DNA from: Holophagales bacterium UBA5704
Lineage (GTDB): Bacteria > Acidobacteriota > Thermoanaerobaculia > Multivoradales > UBA5704
Direction: 5' to 3'
DNA length: 64,000 nucleotides
Assembly: GCA_002420005.1 (NCBI GenBank)
Contig: DIHE01000171.1
Location: 204,148 to 268,147, forward strand
Of this stretch, positions 8,142 to 15,929 are shown in pieces. The position numbers and the translations under genes are program-made. Each line of letters opens with the position of its first letter. The stretch's first letter is position 1. The notes under the pieces were generated by a model that saw nothing but the letters and a program-made list of their open reading frames with translations, was not told where the DNA came from and did not search any database.

Positions 8142-8663
8142 TCATGACCGGCGCAGCGCCACCCGCACGGTGACGGCGAAGGTGACAGTTTTTCCGTCGG
8201 TTCGGGTGAGGCCGTCGAGGTCCGAGGCGCGCTGGTCGGCGGAGAGGTCGAGGTGCAGGCGGGGGCTCACGGGGAGGTCGGCGCCGAGGCGGGCGATGTA
8301 GACGGCGCTGGAGAAGTTGCCCGCGAGGTTGGTGGAGTAGAACACGCCGGCTCCGACCGCGGCGTACAAGCGGTCGCCCACCACGATCAGGCCCTGCGGC
8401 GACCAGGCCTCCTCGCCGGAGCCGCCGAAGCCGTTGGGGAAGAACTCCAGGTCGGCTTGCAGCTTGAGGGGCCGGTAGAGGACGAGCTGGTAGGAGACGA
8501 GCGCCGCAAGGTCGTTCGTGGCGCCCCCGAGGGGTTCGTCCCGGATCTGGGCCAACGGCCGCCAGACGTGCATCCCCAGACCGAGGCGGTGCTCGATCGC
8601 CGCAGCCGGCACCGTGGCCAGGAAGAGAGCCAGGCCCAGCCCCCAGAGGTGTGGCGCCTTCAT
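8142..8663 (-). CDS. small outer-membrane beta-barrel-like protein
   Basis: 173 aa with an N-terminal signal peptide (GLGLALFLATVPAAA). The mature part alternates polar and hydrophobic residues in strands of about 10 (LGLGMHVWRPL, LVSYQLVLYRPLKLQADLEFFP, LYAAVGAGVFYS, VTFAVTVRVALRRS), as in small eight-stranded outer membrane barrels. No enzyme motif is visible. It may be the last gene of the minus-strand metalloprotease operon, but a strong hairpin (8696-8720) lies between. The family assignment rests on pattern only. Confidence 0.65.
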   Translation of the reverse strand: MKAPHLWGLGLALFLATVPAAAIEHRLGLGMHVWRPLAQIRDEPLGGATNDLAALVSYQLVLYRPLKLQADLEFFPNGFGGSGEEAWSPQGLIVVGDRLYAAVGAGVFYSTNLAGNFSSAVYIARLGADLPVSPRLHLDLSADQRASDLDGLTRTDGKTVTFAVTVRVALRRS

Positions 8664-8695
8664 CGGGGGGTCCCGGCGTCCACCATATCAGCTGT

Positions 8696-8720
8696 GCCCC
8701 CGGAGGGTCACCCCGGGGGC
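8696..8720 (-). terminator. GC-rich hairpin after the metalloprotease gene
   Basis: GCCCCCGG and CCGGGGGC pair as an 8-bp stem around a 9-base loop, about 11 bases beyond the stop of the 8732-10759 gene. There is no T-run, so termination strength is uncertain. Confidence 0.45.
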
Positions 8721-8731
8721 TGTATCTCCCT

Positions 8732-9140
8732 TTACGGTGCGTAATACCCGGTGACGTCAAGCGCCACGTGAACCGTGCCGCCCGAGCCGTTCAAGACCTT
8801 GACGGTGCCGGCGCCGTCGGTGGACAGCATCAGCGTGGCGTTGTTGGCGAGGATCTCGCCGGTCTGGAAGGTCATGGTGGCGGCGCCCAGGAAGAAGGCG
8901 TTGCCAGGATCGACGCTCAGATAGCCGCTCACCGTGGGGTTGATGATGGTGACGTTGGTCATGATCGCCACCGCGTTGGCGGGCACGCCGCAGCTCCCGA
9001 TGACGGTGAAATTGCGCTCGGCGTTCGCCGCGAAGATCGGGCCGCCGGTGGGGCCGTTGGCGTTGCGCGTGTCGAACACCCGGCACGGGGTCAGCGTGTA
9101 GAAGTCGGTCACCGCAGGGGGCGGGGTATAGAAGTAGGCG
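8732..9140 (-). repeat. C-terminal module DNA repeat, copy A
   Basis: This 409-base stretch matches 10775-11183 without gaps. I count about 17 differences by eye. It codes for the DFYTLxPCR module and the few residues before it. Confidence 0.85.
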
Positions 9141-10759
9141 TTCGCCTTGGTGACGTTGCCGCCGTCCGGATTGGTCACCACCACGCCGACCGGGCCGGTG
9201 GTGTGAGCCGGCGCGGTCACCGTGAGGCGCGAGGAGCTGTTGAACGTCACCGCCAGGCTGGTGCCGCCGAGGGAGACCGTGGCACCGTTCTGGAAGTTGG
9301 CGCCGTTGATCGCCACCGAGGTGCCTCCGGCCGTCGTCCCGGTGTTCGGGGAGAGACCCGAGACGGAGGGCGGAGGGATCGCCGGGAAGACGCAAACACC
9401 GATTTTCGGCGTCAGAATGCCGGTGATCAGATCGACGGTGCGGGGATGGAAGACTTTTGATTTGGCGCAACCGGTGAGGACGTGGCAGTAGCTCATCAAC
9501 GTACCGCGGACGTTGGCGACGCCGTTGATCGTGGTGGCTGCCGGGCAGGAGTTGCAGGCCAACGCGCCGTCGATGGCCAGGACCTCGCACTGCGCGCCGC
9601 ATTGCGTGACACAGTTGAACAACGCGGAGTTGAGGGTCGCGGCACAGGTGTCGATCGGAGGAATGTAGCCGTTGGGATCGTGGGTGTGCGGCGAGCCGAA
9701 GTTGTGGCCCAGCTCGTGGCCGACGACGGCGGCGTCGTCCGCCGCGGTGGCGAACGAGGCGAGAAAGACCTGGGTGAAGCTGTAGCCCTGGGTGGTGCTG
9801 CAAAGGCCGTTGCGCCGGGCGATCCCCGAGCTGTTCGTCACCGTGGCCGTCTTGCCGGAGAGCATCATCGCGAGGCCGCGGGTGACGGCGCCGTAGTTGG
9901 CGCTCCAATAATTGGCAAATTCGTTGAGATGGTTCATGTCCGCCGGGCTTCCCGTCACCGTGTAGGGGTCCGCGGTCGTCGAGACGCGCAGGAAGGTCGT
10001 CCCCTGGAGAAGGCGGATGTTCAGGTCCCGTTCATAGATGACGTTGAGCGCCGCGAACAGGGCCGCCAGGTAGTTGGTCGCACTGGTGGTGTTGTTCGAG
10101 AACTTGAGGAGCAACAGCTCGTTGTCGGTGTCCACCGCGACCGTCACGGTGTGGAGCGAGCCGATGACGGCCTCGAACAGCGGCCGGGTGCGCGGCTCCT
10201 CCGGCTGGTCGGCGAGGAGCGGCTCGGCGTCCGAGGCGCCGCAGGTCCAGGAGAGGGGAGGGGCGGCGGTGCCCTCTGCGGCCTCGGAGTCCTCCGGCAC
10301 GGTGACCAGGTGGCCGCGGCCCTGCGCCGCCCGGGGGTACGGGCGGAGCACGAACGAGCCGGCGGGGGAGAGGGCGAGCCCCTGGAAGGTGCCGGTGTCC
10401 GGGTCCACGCCGAGGAAGATGCGGGTCTCGGGATCGCCGAGGACCGCGCCGCGGAAGAAGGCCAGACGTGAGCGGGGAACCTCGGTCTGGAGATCCCCTT
10501 CAACCTTCCAGAGGCGGGCCTCGGGGGCGTAGACGTCGAAGCGGGTGACCAGCAGGTCCTCGCGCTCGCCGGGAGCCACCGGCCAGTCGGCGATCTCGAC
10601 GGACGCTCCCGCCGCCACCCGCATGAGAGCCGGCGCGAGGGCTGCGCCGAAGGTGACGACCTCGGCGCGTGCGCCCCGGCCGTCGGCGGAGACCGCCGCC
10701 GCGGGGAGCAGCATCAGAAAGACGACCAAGGCTCCGGTGCCGCGGCGTGCGGTCTGCAT
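8732..10759 (-). CDS. secreted M12B-like zinc metalloprotease with IPT/TIG and DFYTLxPCR C-terminal module
   Basis: 675 aa. ATG 10759 follows AAAGGAG by 8 bases. Order: signal peptide; a prodomain-like region of about 200 aa (VAPGEREDLLVTRFDVYAPEAR, then DPETRIFLGVDPDTG); a reprolysin-like catalytic domain with the zinc site HELGHNFGSPHTH and a Met-turn region (GTLMSYCH); one IPT/TIG Ig-like domain (SGLSPNTGTTAGGTSVAINGANF); and the 120-aa C-terminal module starting DFYTLTPCRVFDTR. The zinc ligands and catalytic Glu of HExxHxxGxxH are intact, so it should be an active extracellular endopeptidase. It lies 15 bases downstream of its paralog at 10775-13165 and is probably co-transcribed with it. 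The C-terminal coding DNA is about 96% identical to the paralog's, far more than the rest. Confidence 0.88.
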   Translation of the reverse strand: MQTARRGTGALVVFLMLLPAAAVSADGRGARAEVVTFGAALAPALMRVAAGASVEIADWPVAPGEREDLLVTRFDVYAPEARLWKVEGDLQTEVPRSRLAFFRGAVLGDPETRIFLGVDPDTGTFQGLALSPAGSFVLRPYPRAAQGRGHLVTVPEDSEAAEGTAAPPLSWTCGASDAEPLLADQPEEPRTRPLFEAVIGSLHTVTVAVDTDNELLLLKFSNNTTSATNYLAALFAALNVIYERDLNIRLLQGTTFLRVSTTADPYTVTGSPADMNHLNEFANYWSANYGAVTRGLAMMLSGKTATVTNSSGIARRNGLCSTTQGYSFTQVFLASFATAADDAAVVGHELGHNFGSPHTHDPNGYIPPIDTCAATLNSALFNCVTQCGAQCEVLAIDGALACNSCPAATTINGVANVRGTLMSYCHVLTGCAKSKVFHPRTVDLITGILTPKIGVCVFPAIPPPSVSGLSPNTGTTAGGTSVAINGANFQNGATVSLGGTSLAVTFNSSSRLTVTAPAHTTGPVGVVVTNPDGGNVTKANAYFYTPPPAVTDFYTLTPCRVFDTRNANGPTGGPIFAANAERNFTVIGSCGVPANAVAIMTNVTIINPTVSGYLSVDPGNAFFLGAATMTFQTGEILANNATLMLSTDGAGTVKVLNGSGGTVHVALDVTGYYAP

Positions 10760-10774
10760 GGTGTGTCGCTCCTT

Positions 10775-11183
10775 TTACGGTGCGTAGTATCCGGTGACGT
10801 CGAGCGCCACGTGGACGGTGCCGCCCGAGCCGTTCAAGACCTTGACGGTGCCGGTGCCGTCGGTCGCCAGCATCAGCGTGGCGTTGTTGGCGAGGATCTC
10901 GCCGGTCTGGAAGGTCATGGTGGCGGTGCCGAGGAAGAAGGCGTTGCCCGGATCGACGCTCAGATAGCCGCTCACCGTGGGGTTGATGATGGTGACATTG
11001 GTCATGATCGCCACCGCGTTGGCGGGCACGCCGCAGCTCCCGGCGACGGTGAAATTGCGCTCGGCGTTCGCCGCGAAGATCGGGCCGCCGCTGGGGCCGT
11101 TGGGGTTGCGCGTGTCGAACACCCGGCACGGGGTCAGCGTGTAGAAGTCGGTCACTGCAGGGGGCGGGGTATAGAAGTAGGCG
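10775..11183 (-). repeat. C-terminal module DNA repeat, copy B
   Basis: Direct-repeat partner of 8732-9140, in the same place at the 3' end of the paralogous protease gene. Identity falls off in the IPT/TIG region just upstream. Confidence 0.85.
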
Positions 11184-13165
11184 CTCGTCCGTGTGACGGC
11201 TCCTCCGTCCGGATTGGTGACCGTCACGCCGACCGTGCCGGTGGCGTGGGCCGGCGAGGTGACGGTGAGCTGGGTGGAGTTGTTGAAGGTCACCGCGACA
11301 TTGGTGCCCCCGAAATTGACCGTCGCGCCGTTCTGGAAGTTGGCGCCGGTGATCGCGACGCTCGTCCCGCCCGCAATCGTCCCGCGGTTCGGGGTGAGGG
11401 CGGAGAGGGTGGGCAGGGGGTCGAAGGTGTAGGCGTTCGTCCCGGTCACGGTTCCGGTGTCCGGGTTGGTGATCACCACGTTGACCGTTCCCGCGGCGCG
11501 GGCCGGGGTGACCACGGAGAGCGAGGTCGCATTGTTGAAGGTGACCGACGCGGCCGGGGTGCCGCCGAAGGTGACGGTCGCGCCGCTCTGGAAGTTGGTG
11601 CCGGTCAGGGTCACCGCGGTGCCGCCAGAGGCGAGGCCGTGGTTCGGGGAGACCAGCGACAGGGTGGGCGGGGTGACCGCCGAGAAGACGCAGATGCCGA
11701 TCTTCGGGGTGGTCAAGCTGGTGATCAGGTCGACCGTGCGCGGATGGAAGACGTTGGACGCATGGCACGACCCGAACGGCTGGATGAGGTGGCAGTAGCT
11801 CATCAACGTGCCCTCGACGTTGGGCACTCCGTTGATGGTGGTGGGGGCGGGGCAGACGTTGCAGGCCAGGGCACCATCGGCTTGCAGCACCGTGCACTGT
11901 GCGGCACCGCACGTGGCGACGCAGTTGAACAGGCCGGTATTGGAGGTCGAGGCACAGGTGTCGATCGGCGGATTGTAGCCGGCGGGATTGTGGGTGTGCC
12001 GCGAGCCGAAGTTATGGCCGAGCTCGTGGCCGACGACGAAGGCGTCGGTGGCACCGGTCGACCCCACGAACTTGAAGACCTGCGAGAAGCTGTAGCCGGA
12101 GGAGGTGTTGCACAGGGCGTTGACCGAAGCGATCCCCGAGCTGCTGTTCGGGTTCGGGCTCTTGCCGGAGAGCATCATGGCGAGGCCGCGGGTGATCCCT
12201 CCGTAGTTGATGAACCAGTAGTTGGAGACCTCATTCAGCTGGGCGGTCGTGGCGGAGCCGAACGTCGGGTCCGGGTTTTGGGAGTAGGGGTCCGGGGTCG
12301 TCGAGACCCGCAGGTTGGTGTTTCCTTGAAGGAGCCGGATGTTCAGGTCCCGCTCGTAGATCACGTTCATCGCCGCGATCAGGGCCGCCACGTAGTTTGT
12401 GGCTGTCGTCGTGTTGTCGGAGAACTTCTGGCCCATCAACTCGTTGTCGGTATCGACGGCGATGGTGACGGTATGAAGGGAAGGGAGGGCGGCAGCCAGC
12501 GGCGGCCAGCCCTCGGCGGGTGTCTTCAGAGTCTGCACCGGAAGGTCTTCCAGGGGCTGCGGCAGCTCGTCTTGGCCGCAGGTCCAGGAGAGGGGCTCGG
12601 TCTTGCCGTTCGCGCCCTCGGCCTGGAGGAAGTACTCCGGCACGGTGACCAGGTGGCCGCGTCCGCGGGCCGCCTGCGGGAAGGGACGGATCTCGAACGA
12701 GCCCTGCGGCGAGACGGCGAGGCCCTGGAAGGCGGCGCCGTCCGCGCTGTCCGGATCGACGCCGACGAAGATGCGGGTCTCCGGATCGTCCTCGGCCTCG
12801 CCGCGGAAGAAGGCCATGCGCGAGCGCGGCACCTCGGTCGTGCGGTCTCCTTCGACCTTCCAGATGCGGGCCTCGGGCGCGTAGATCTCGAAACGGGTCA
12901 CCGCCACGTCCGCGCGGCGGCCGGGGGCCACCGGCCAGCCGCCGATCCGCACGGTCTCCCCCGGGGCCACCTGGAGGAGCGCGGGGGCGAGCGCGGCGCC
13001 GAAGGTGACCACCTCGGCCTGGATGCCGGTTCCGGGGGCCTCGAAGACCCGGCTTTCCGCCACCGCGGCGTCGAGGCGGGTCGCGGGCTCGGCGGCCAGG
13101 GCCGCCGCGGGGAGAGATGACAACAGCGCGGCGAGGGCGCCAGCCAAGCGTCGGATGATCTTCAT
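10775..13165 (-). CDS. secreted M12B-like zinc metalloprotease with two IPT/TIG domains and DFYTLxPCR module
   Basis: 796 aa. ATG 13165 has GGAGGACCCGGAG just upstream. Architecture is that of the downstream paralog: signal peptide (LAALLSSLPAAALA), prodomain, a reprolysin-like domain with HELGHNFGSRHTH and Met-turn region GTLMSYCH, then IPT/TIG domains and the DFYTLTPCRVFDTR end module. It has two IPT/TIG units instead of one (SLVSPNHGLASGGTAV and SALTPNRGTIAGGTSV), so the length difference is mainly one extra Ig-like repeat. It should be an active extracellular protease. Being first in the minus-strand pair, its promoter must lie in 13166-13472. Confidence 0.88.
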   Translation of the reverse strand: MKIIRRLAGALAALLSSLPAAALAAEPATRLDAAVAESRVFEAPGTGIQAEVVTFGAALAPALLQVAPGETVRIGGWPVAPGRRADVAVTRFEIYAPEARIWKVEGDRTTEVPRSRMAFFRGEAEDDPETRIFVGVDPDSADGAAFQGLAVSPQGSFEIRPFPQAARGRGHLVTVPEYFLQAEGANGKTEPLSWTCGQDELPQPLEDLPVQTLKTPAEGWPPLAAALPSLHTVTIAVDTDNELMGQKFSDNTTTATNYVAALIAAMNVIYERDLNIRLLQGNTNLRVSTTPDPYSQNPDPTFGSATTAQLNEVSNYWFINYGGITRGLAMMLSGKSPNPNSSSGIASVNALCNTSSGYSFSQVFKFVGSTGATDAFVVGHELGHNFGSRHTHNPAGYNPPIDTCASTSNTGLFNCVATCGAAQCTVLQADGALACNVCPAPTTINGVPNVEGTLMSYCHLIQPFGSCHASNVFHPRTVDLITSLTTPKIGICVFSAVTPPTLSLVSPNHGLASGGTAVTLTGTNFQSGATVTFGGTPAASVTFNNATSLSVVTPARAAGTVNVVITNPDTGTVTGTNAYTFDPLPTLSALTPNRGTIAGGTSVAITGANFQNGATVNFGGTNVAVTFNNSTQLTVTSPAHATGTVGVTVTNPDGGAVTRTSAYFYTPPPAVTDFYTLTPCRVFDTRNPNGPSGGPIFAANAERNFTVAGSCGVPANAVAIMTNVTIINPTVSGYLSVDPGNAFFLGTATMTFQTGEILANNATLMLATDGTGTVKVLNGSGGTVHVALDVTGYYAP

Positions 13166-13472
13166 GCTCCGGGTCCTCCAGGGTCGTTGCCCCTACAACC
13201 CATGCTGGTTTGCGGACATTCCCCCGGAGTCTGCACCCCTTGGATCCCCGTTGTCTGCGAACCGATCCGCACGCCGGCTGTGAGCTGGATCACCCCCGCG
13301 TCCGGCCCATAGGGGAGGAGCACATGCGCACGTGTCTATCTCAGACCTCCTGTTTTCTTCTGTCGAGGACTTGGATTAAGCTAACGCCGCCTCACCGTGG
13401 CACTGGAATAGGAGGAGCCCTCTCCGGAAGTCGCCGGCGAGCCCGGATCGCGGGGTTGTGGAGGTCGTCTGG
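13166..13472. other. divergent intergenic region
   Basis: This 307-base gap separates the minus-strand protease pair from the plus-strand ADOP-NRPS operon, so it should hold both promoters. I see no convincing -35/-10 pair. A strong ribosome-binding-like GGGGAGGAG before ATG 13324 opens a frame that runs into the ADOP gene out of phase. A 35-codon ORF at 13202 lacks a binding site. I call neither as a gene. Confidence 0.5.
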
Positions 13473-15926
13473 ATGTCGAGTCTCTGGCAGGACGTTCGGT
13501 TCAGCGTGCGGACGCTGGCGAAGAGCCCGGGGTTTACCCTGATGGCGGTGTTGACCATGGCGTTGGGGATCGGAGCGCTCAGCTCGATCTTCAGCGTGGT
13601 CAATGCCGTCCTGCTGCGGCAATTGCCGTTCGAGGACCCCGACCGGCTGGTCCTGGTGGAGGCGGTCAACCTGAAGAAGCAGACGGAGCGCTGGTCGTTC
13701 ATCTACCAGGAGGTTTTCGAGCTGCGCTCCCGGCTGCACGCCTTCGAGTCGTTCGCGGCACGCACGGAAGGCCGGGATTTCGCCTTGCGGACCGACGAGG
13801 GGATGGAGATGGTCAAGGCGGAGATCGTCACCGCGGCCTATTTTCCTCTCCTGGCGGTCAAGCCGGCCCTCGGCCGGACGTTTCTCGCCGAGGAGGACCG
13901 GGTCCCGGCGCCGCAGCGGGTGGTCCTTCTTTCCGACGAGCTCTGGCACCGGCGGTATGGCGCCGACCGCGGCGTCGCCGGGCGGGTGATCACGCTCGAC
14001 GGCCTGGACTACACGGTGGTGGGGGTCCTGCCGCCCGGCTTCCGGGGTTTGACCGACGAAGCGCAGATCTGGCTGCCTCTGTCCACCGCGGAGACGCTGG
14101 GCGCGGACTATGTCGGAAACCTGCGCTGGCTCTACGCCGTCGGCCGGTTGAAGAAGGGGATGACGGTGGACCAGGGGCGCGACGACCTGGAGGCGGTGAT
14201 GAAGCAGATTGCGGCGGACCTCCCGGAATCGAGCCGGGAGGTGAGCGCCCGCGCCAACCGGCTCGACGACGCCTGGCTCGGCGAGCTGCGGCGCAAGCTG
14301 TTGATCCTGCTGACCGGCGGCGGGTTTCTGCTGCTCATCGTCTGCATCAACCTGGCGAACCTGCTGCTCGCCCGCTTCGTGGCGCGGCGGCGCGATCTGT
14401 CGTTGCGCATGGCGCTGGGGGCGGGGCGGCGCGGCCTGGTGCGGCAGATCCTCGCCGAGAGCGTGCTGTTGTCGCTCGCGGGGTGTGCCGCCGGCCTGCT
14501 GGTGGCGCGCGCGAGCACCGGCCTGCTGGTGAAGGCGAGCGGCATCCAGCTGCGCAGCTTCGTCAACGTCGACGTCGACCTGGTCGTGGTGTCGGTGATC
14601 CTGGTGGTCTCGCTCGGCGCGGGTCTCCTCTTCGGCCTGGTGCCGGCGCTGGTCTTGTCGACCCGGCTGCGGCTGTACGAGATCTTCAGCGACACCGGGC
14701 GGCGGGTGCACCAGGGCGATGCACACTTCCGCCTGCAAAACGGGCTGATCATCGGCGAGGTGGCGCTGGCCCTGGTGCTTCTGGTCTGCGCCGGGTTGAT
14801 GGTGAAGGGGCTGCAGAGCCTGACCTCCACCGATCTCGGCTTTCAGGTGGACCACATTCTGACGGTGCGGCTGAACAGCAAGGTGGCCGACTACGCCGAG
14901 AATTCCGCGGTCTGGAACCTGGTCCCCCAGCTCGAGGAGCAGATCGGAGCGATCCCCGGGGTGGAGGCGGTCGCCCTGGAAGGTCCGAAGATGCCGAGCG
15001 ACGAATGGCTCGGATCCTATTTCACGCTGGAGGACCGGCCGGCGTCGGAGGAACCGGTCGTCGGGGCCTTGCACTTCGTCAGCCCGGGTTACTTCTCGAC
15101 CCTGGGCATCCCGGTGCTGCGCGGGCGCCCGATCCTGCCGTCCGACCAGGCGACCGGAGAAGCGGTTGCGGTGGTGAACGAGACGATGGCGGACGAGCTC
15201 TGGCCCGGCCAGAGCCCGCTCGGCAAGAAGATCCTCCTCGGCCGGCGCATCCCGACCAACCAGAACCGCTGGGCCACCATAAAGGGCGTGGTGCGCGACG
15301 TGCGGCACGACGGCTTGCTGGCCGACGACGAGCGGCCGCCGCGCGACGTGTACTTTCCCGTCCTGCAGGTGGTCCCGCGGCGCCCGGCGGCGTTGAACCT
15401 GCTGGTGCGCAGCCAGGGCGATCCGGCGGCTCTCACGCAGCAGGTGCTGGCGCGGCTGAAGAAGCTGGCTCCCGGCCTGCCGGCCTACGACGCCACGCCG
15501 CTCGCCGAGCGCCTGGCCTCCCAGGCGCAGCAGAACCGTTCGTTCGCGGTGTTGATGAGCCTGTTTGCCTTCTTCGCCTTGTCTCTCGCCGCGGTGGGGG
15601 TCTACGGAGTGGTGTCCTATTCGGTGGCCAACCGGACGCAGGAGATCGGCGTCCGCATGGCACTCGGTGCACAACTGCGCGACATCGTGCGGCTGGTGGT
15701 CGGGCAGGGGGCCCGCCTGGCGCTGGTCGGGGTCGCCCTGGGGCTTCTTCTGGCGGCCCTGGTGACGCCGGTGCTCGAGTCCTGGCTCTTTGGCGTGAGC
15801 GCTCTCGACAAGCCGGTTCTGGTCGGCATGTCCCTGCTTCTCCTGGGGGTGGCGGTGGCGGCGAGCTACCTCCCGGCCCGCCGTGCGGCCCGGGTCGTGC
15901 CGTTCCAGGCCCTCCGTCTGGAATAG
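13473..15926 (+). CDS. MacB-like ABC transporter permease, ADOP (acidobacterial duplicated orphan permease) type
   Basis: About 817 aa. ATG 13473 has GGAGG 8 bases upstream and gives the family start (MSSLWQDVRFSVRTLAKSPGFT); the GTG at 13458 is less likely. Layout: first membrane helix (MAVLTMALGIGALSSIFSVVNAVLL), a large periplasmic MacB_PCD-like domain, a FtsX helix bundle around residues 290-420, a second periplasmic domain (about 470-680) and a second FtsX bundle at the end (VGVYGVVSYSVANRTQEIGVRMALGA). There is no ATPase domain, as expected for the orphan type, so any ATPase must come from elsewhere. The NRPS start codon lies 3 bases after the stop, so the genes are translationally linked. 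This suggests, but does not prove, that the permease handles the NRPS product or its self-resistance. Confidence 0.88.
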   Translation: MSSLWQDVRFSVRTLAKSPGFTLMAVLTMALGIGALSSIFSVVNAVLLRQLPFEDPDRLVLVEAVNLKKQTERWSFIYQEVFELRSRLHAFESFAARTEGRDFALRTDEGMEMVKAEIVTAAYFPLLAVKPALGRTFLAEEDRVPAPQRVVLLSDELWHRRYGADRGVAGRVITLDGLDYTVVGVLPPGFRGLTDEAQIWLPLSTAETLGADYVGNLRWLYAVGRLKKGMTVDQGRDDLEAVMKQIAADLPESSREVSARANRLDDAWLGELRRKLLILLTGGGFLLLIVCINLANLLLARFVARRRDLSLRMALGAGRRGLVRQILAESVLLSLAGCAAGLLVARASTGLLVKASGIQLRSFVNVDVDLVVVSVILVVSLGAGLLFGLVPALVLSTRLRLYEIFSDTGRRVHQGDAHFRLQNGLIIGEVALALVLLVCAGLMVKGLQSLTSTDLGFQVDHILTVRLNSKVADYAENSAVWNLVPQLEEQIGAIPGVEAVALEGPKMPSDEWLGSYFTLEDRPASEEPVVGALHFVSPGYFSTLGIPVLRGRPILPSDQATGEAVAVVNETMADELWPGQSPLGKKILLGRRIPTNQNRWATIKGVVRDVRHDGLLADDERPPRDVYFPVLQVVPRRPAALNLLVRSQGDPAALTQQVLARLKKLAPGLPAYDATPLAERLASQAQQNRSFAVLMSLFAFFALSLAAVGVYGVVSYSVANRTQEIGVRMALGAQLRDIVRLVVGQGARLALVGVALGLLLAALVTPVLESWLFGVSALDKPVLVGMSLLLLGVAVAASYLPARRAARVVPFQALRLE

Positions 15927-15929
15927 GGC

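Noticed and set aside
10763..13120. Plus-strand ORF of 785 codons antisense to the larger metalloprotease
   Set aside because: Gly/Arg/Val-rich mirror text; the minus strand holds HELGHNFGS and a signal peptide.
13202..13309. 35-codon plus-strand ORF with three Cys in the divergent gap
   Set aside because: No ribosome binding site, no signal sequence, no downstream partner.
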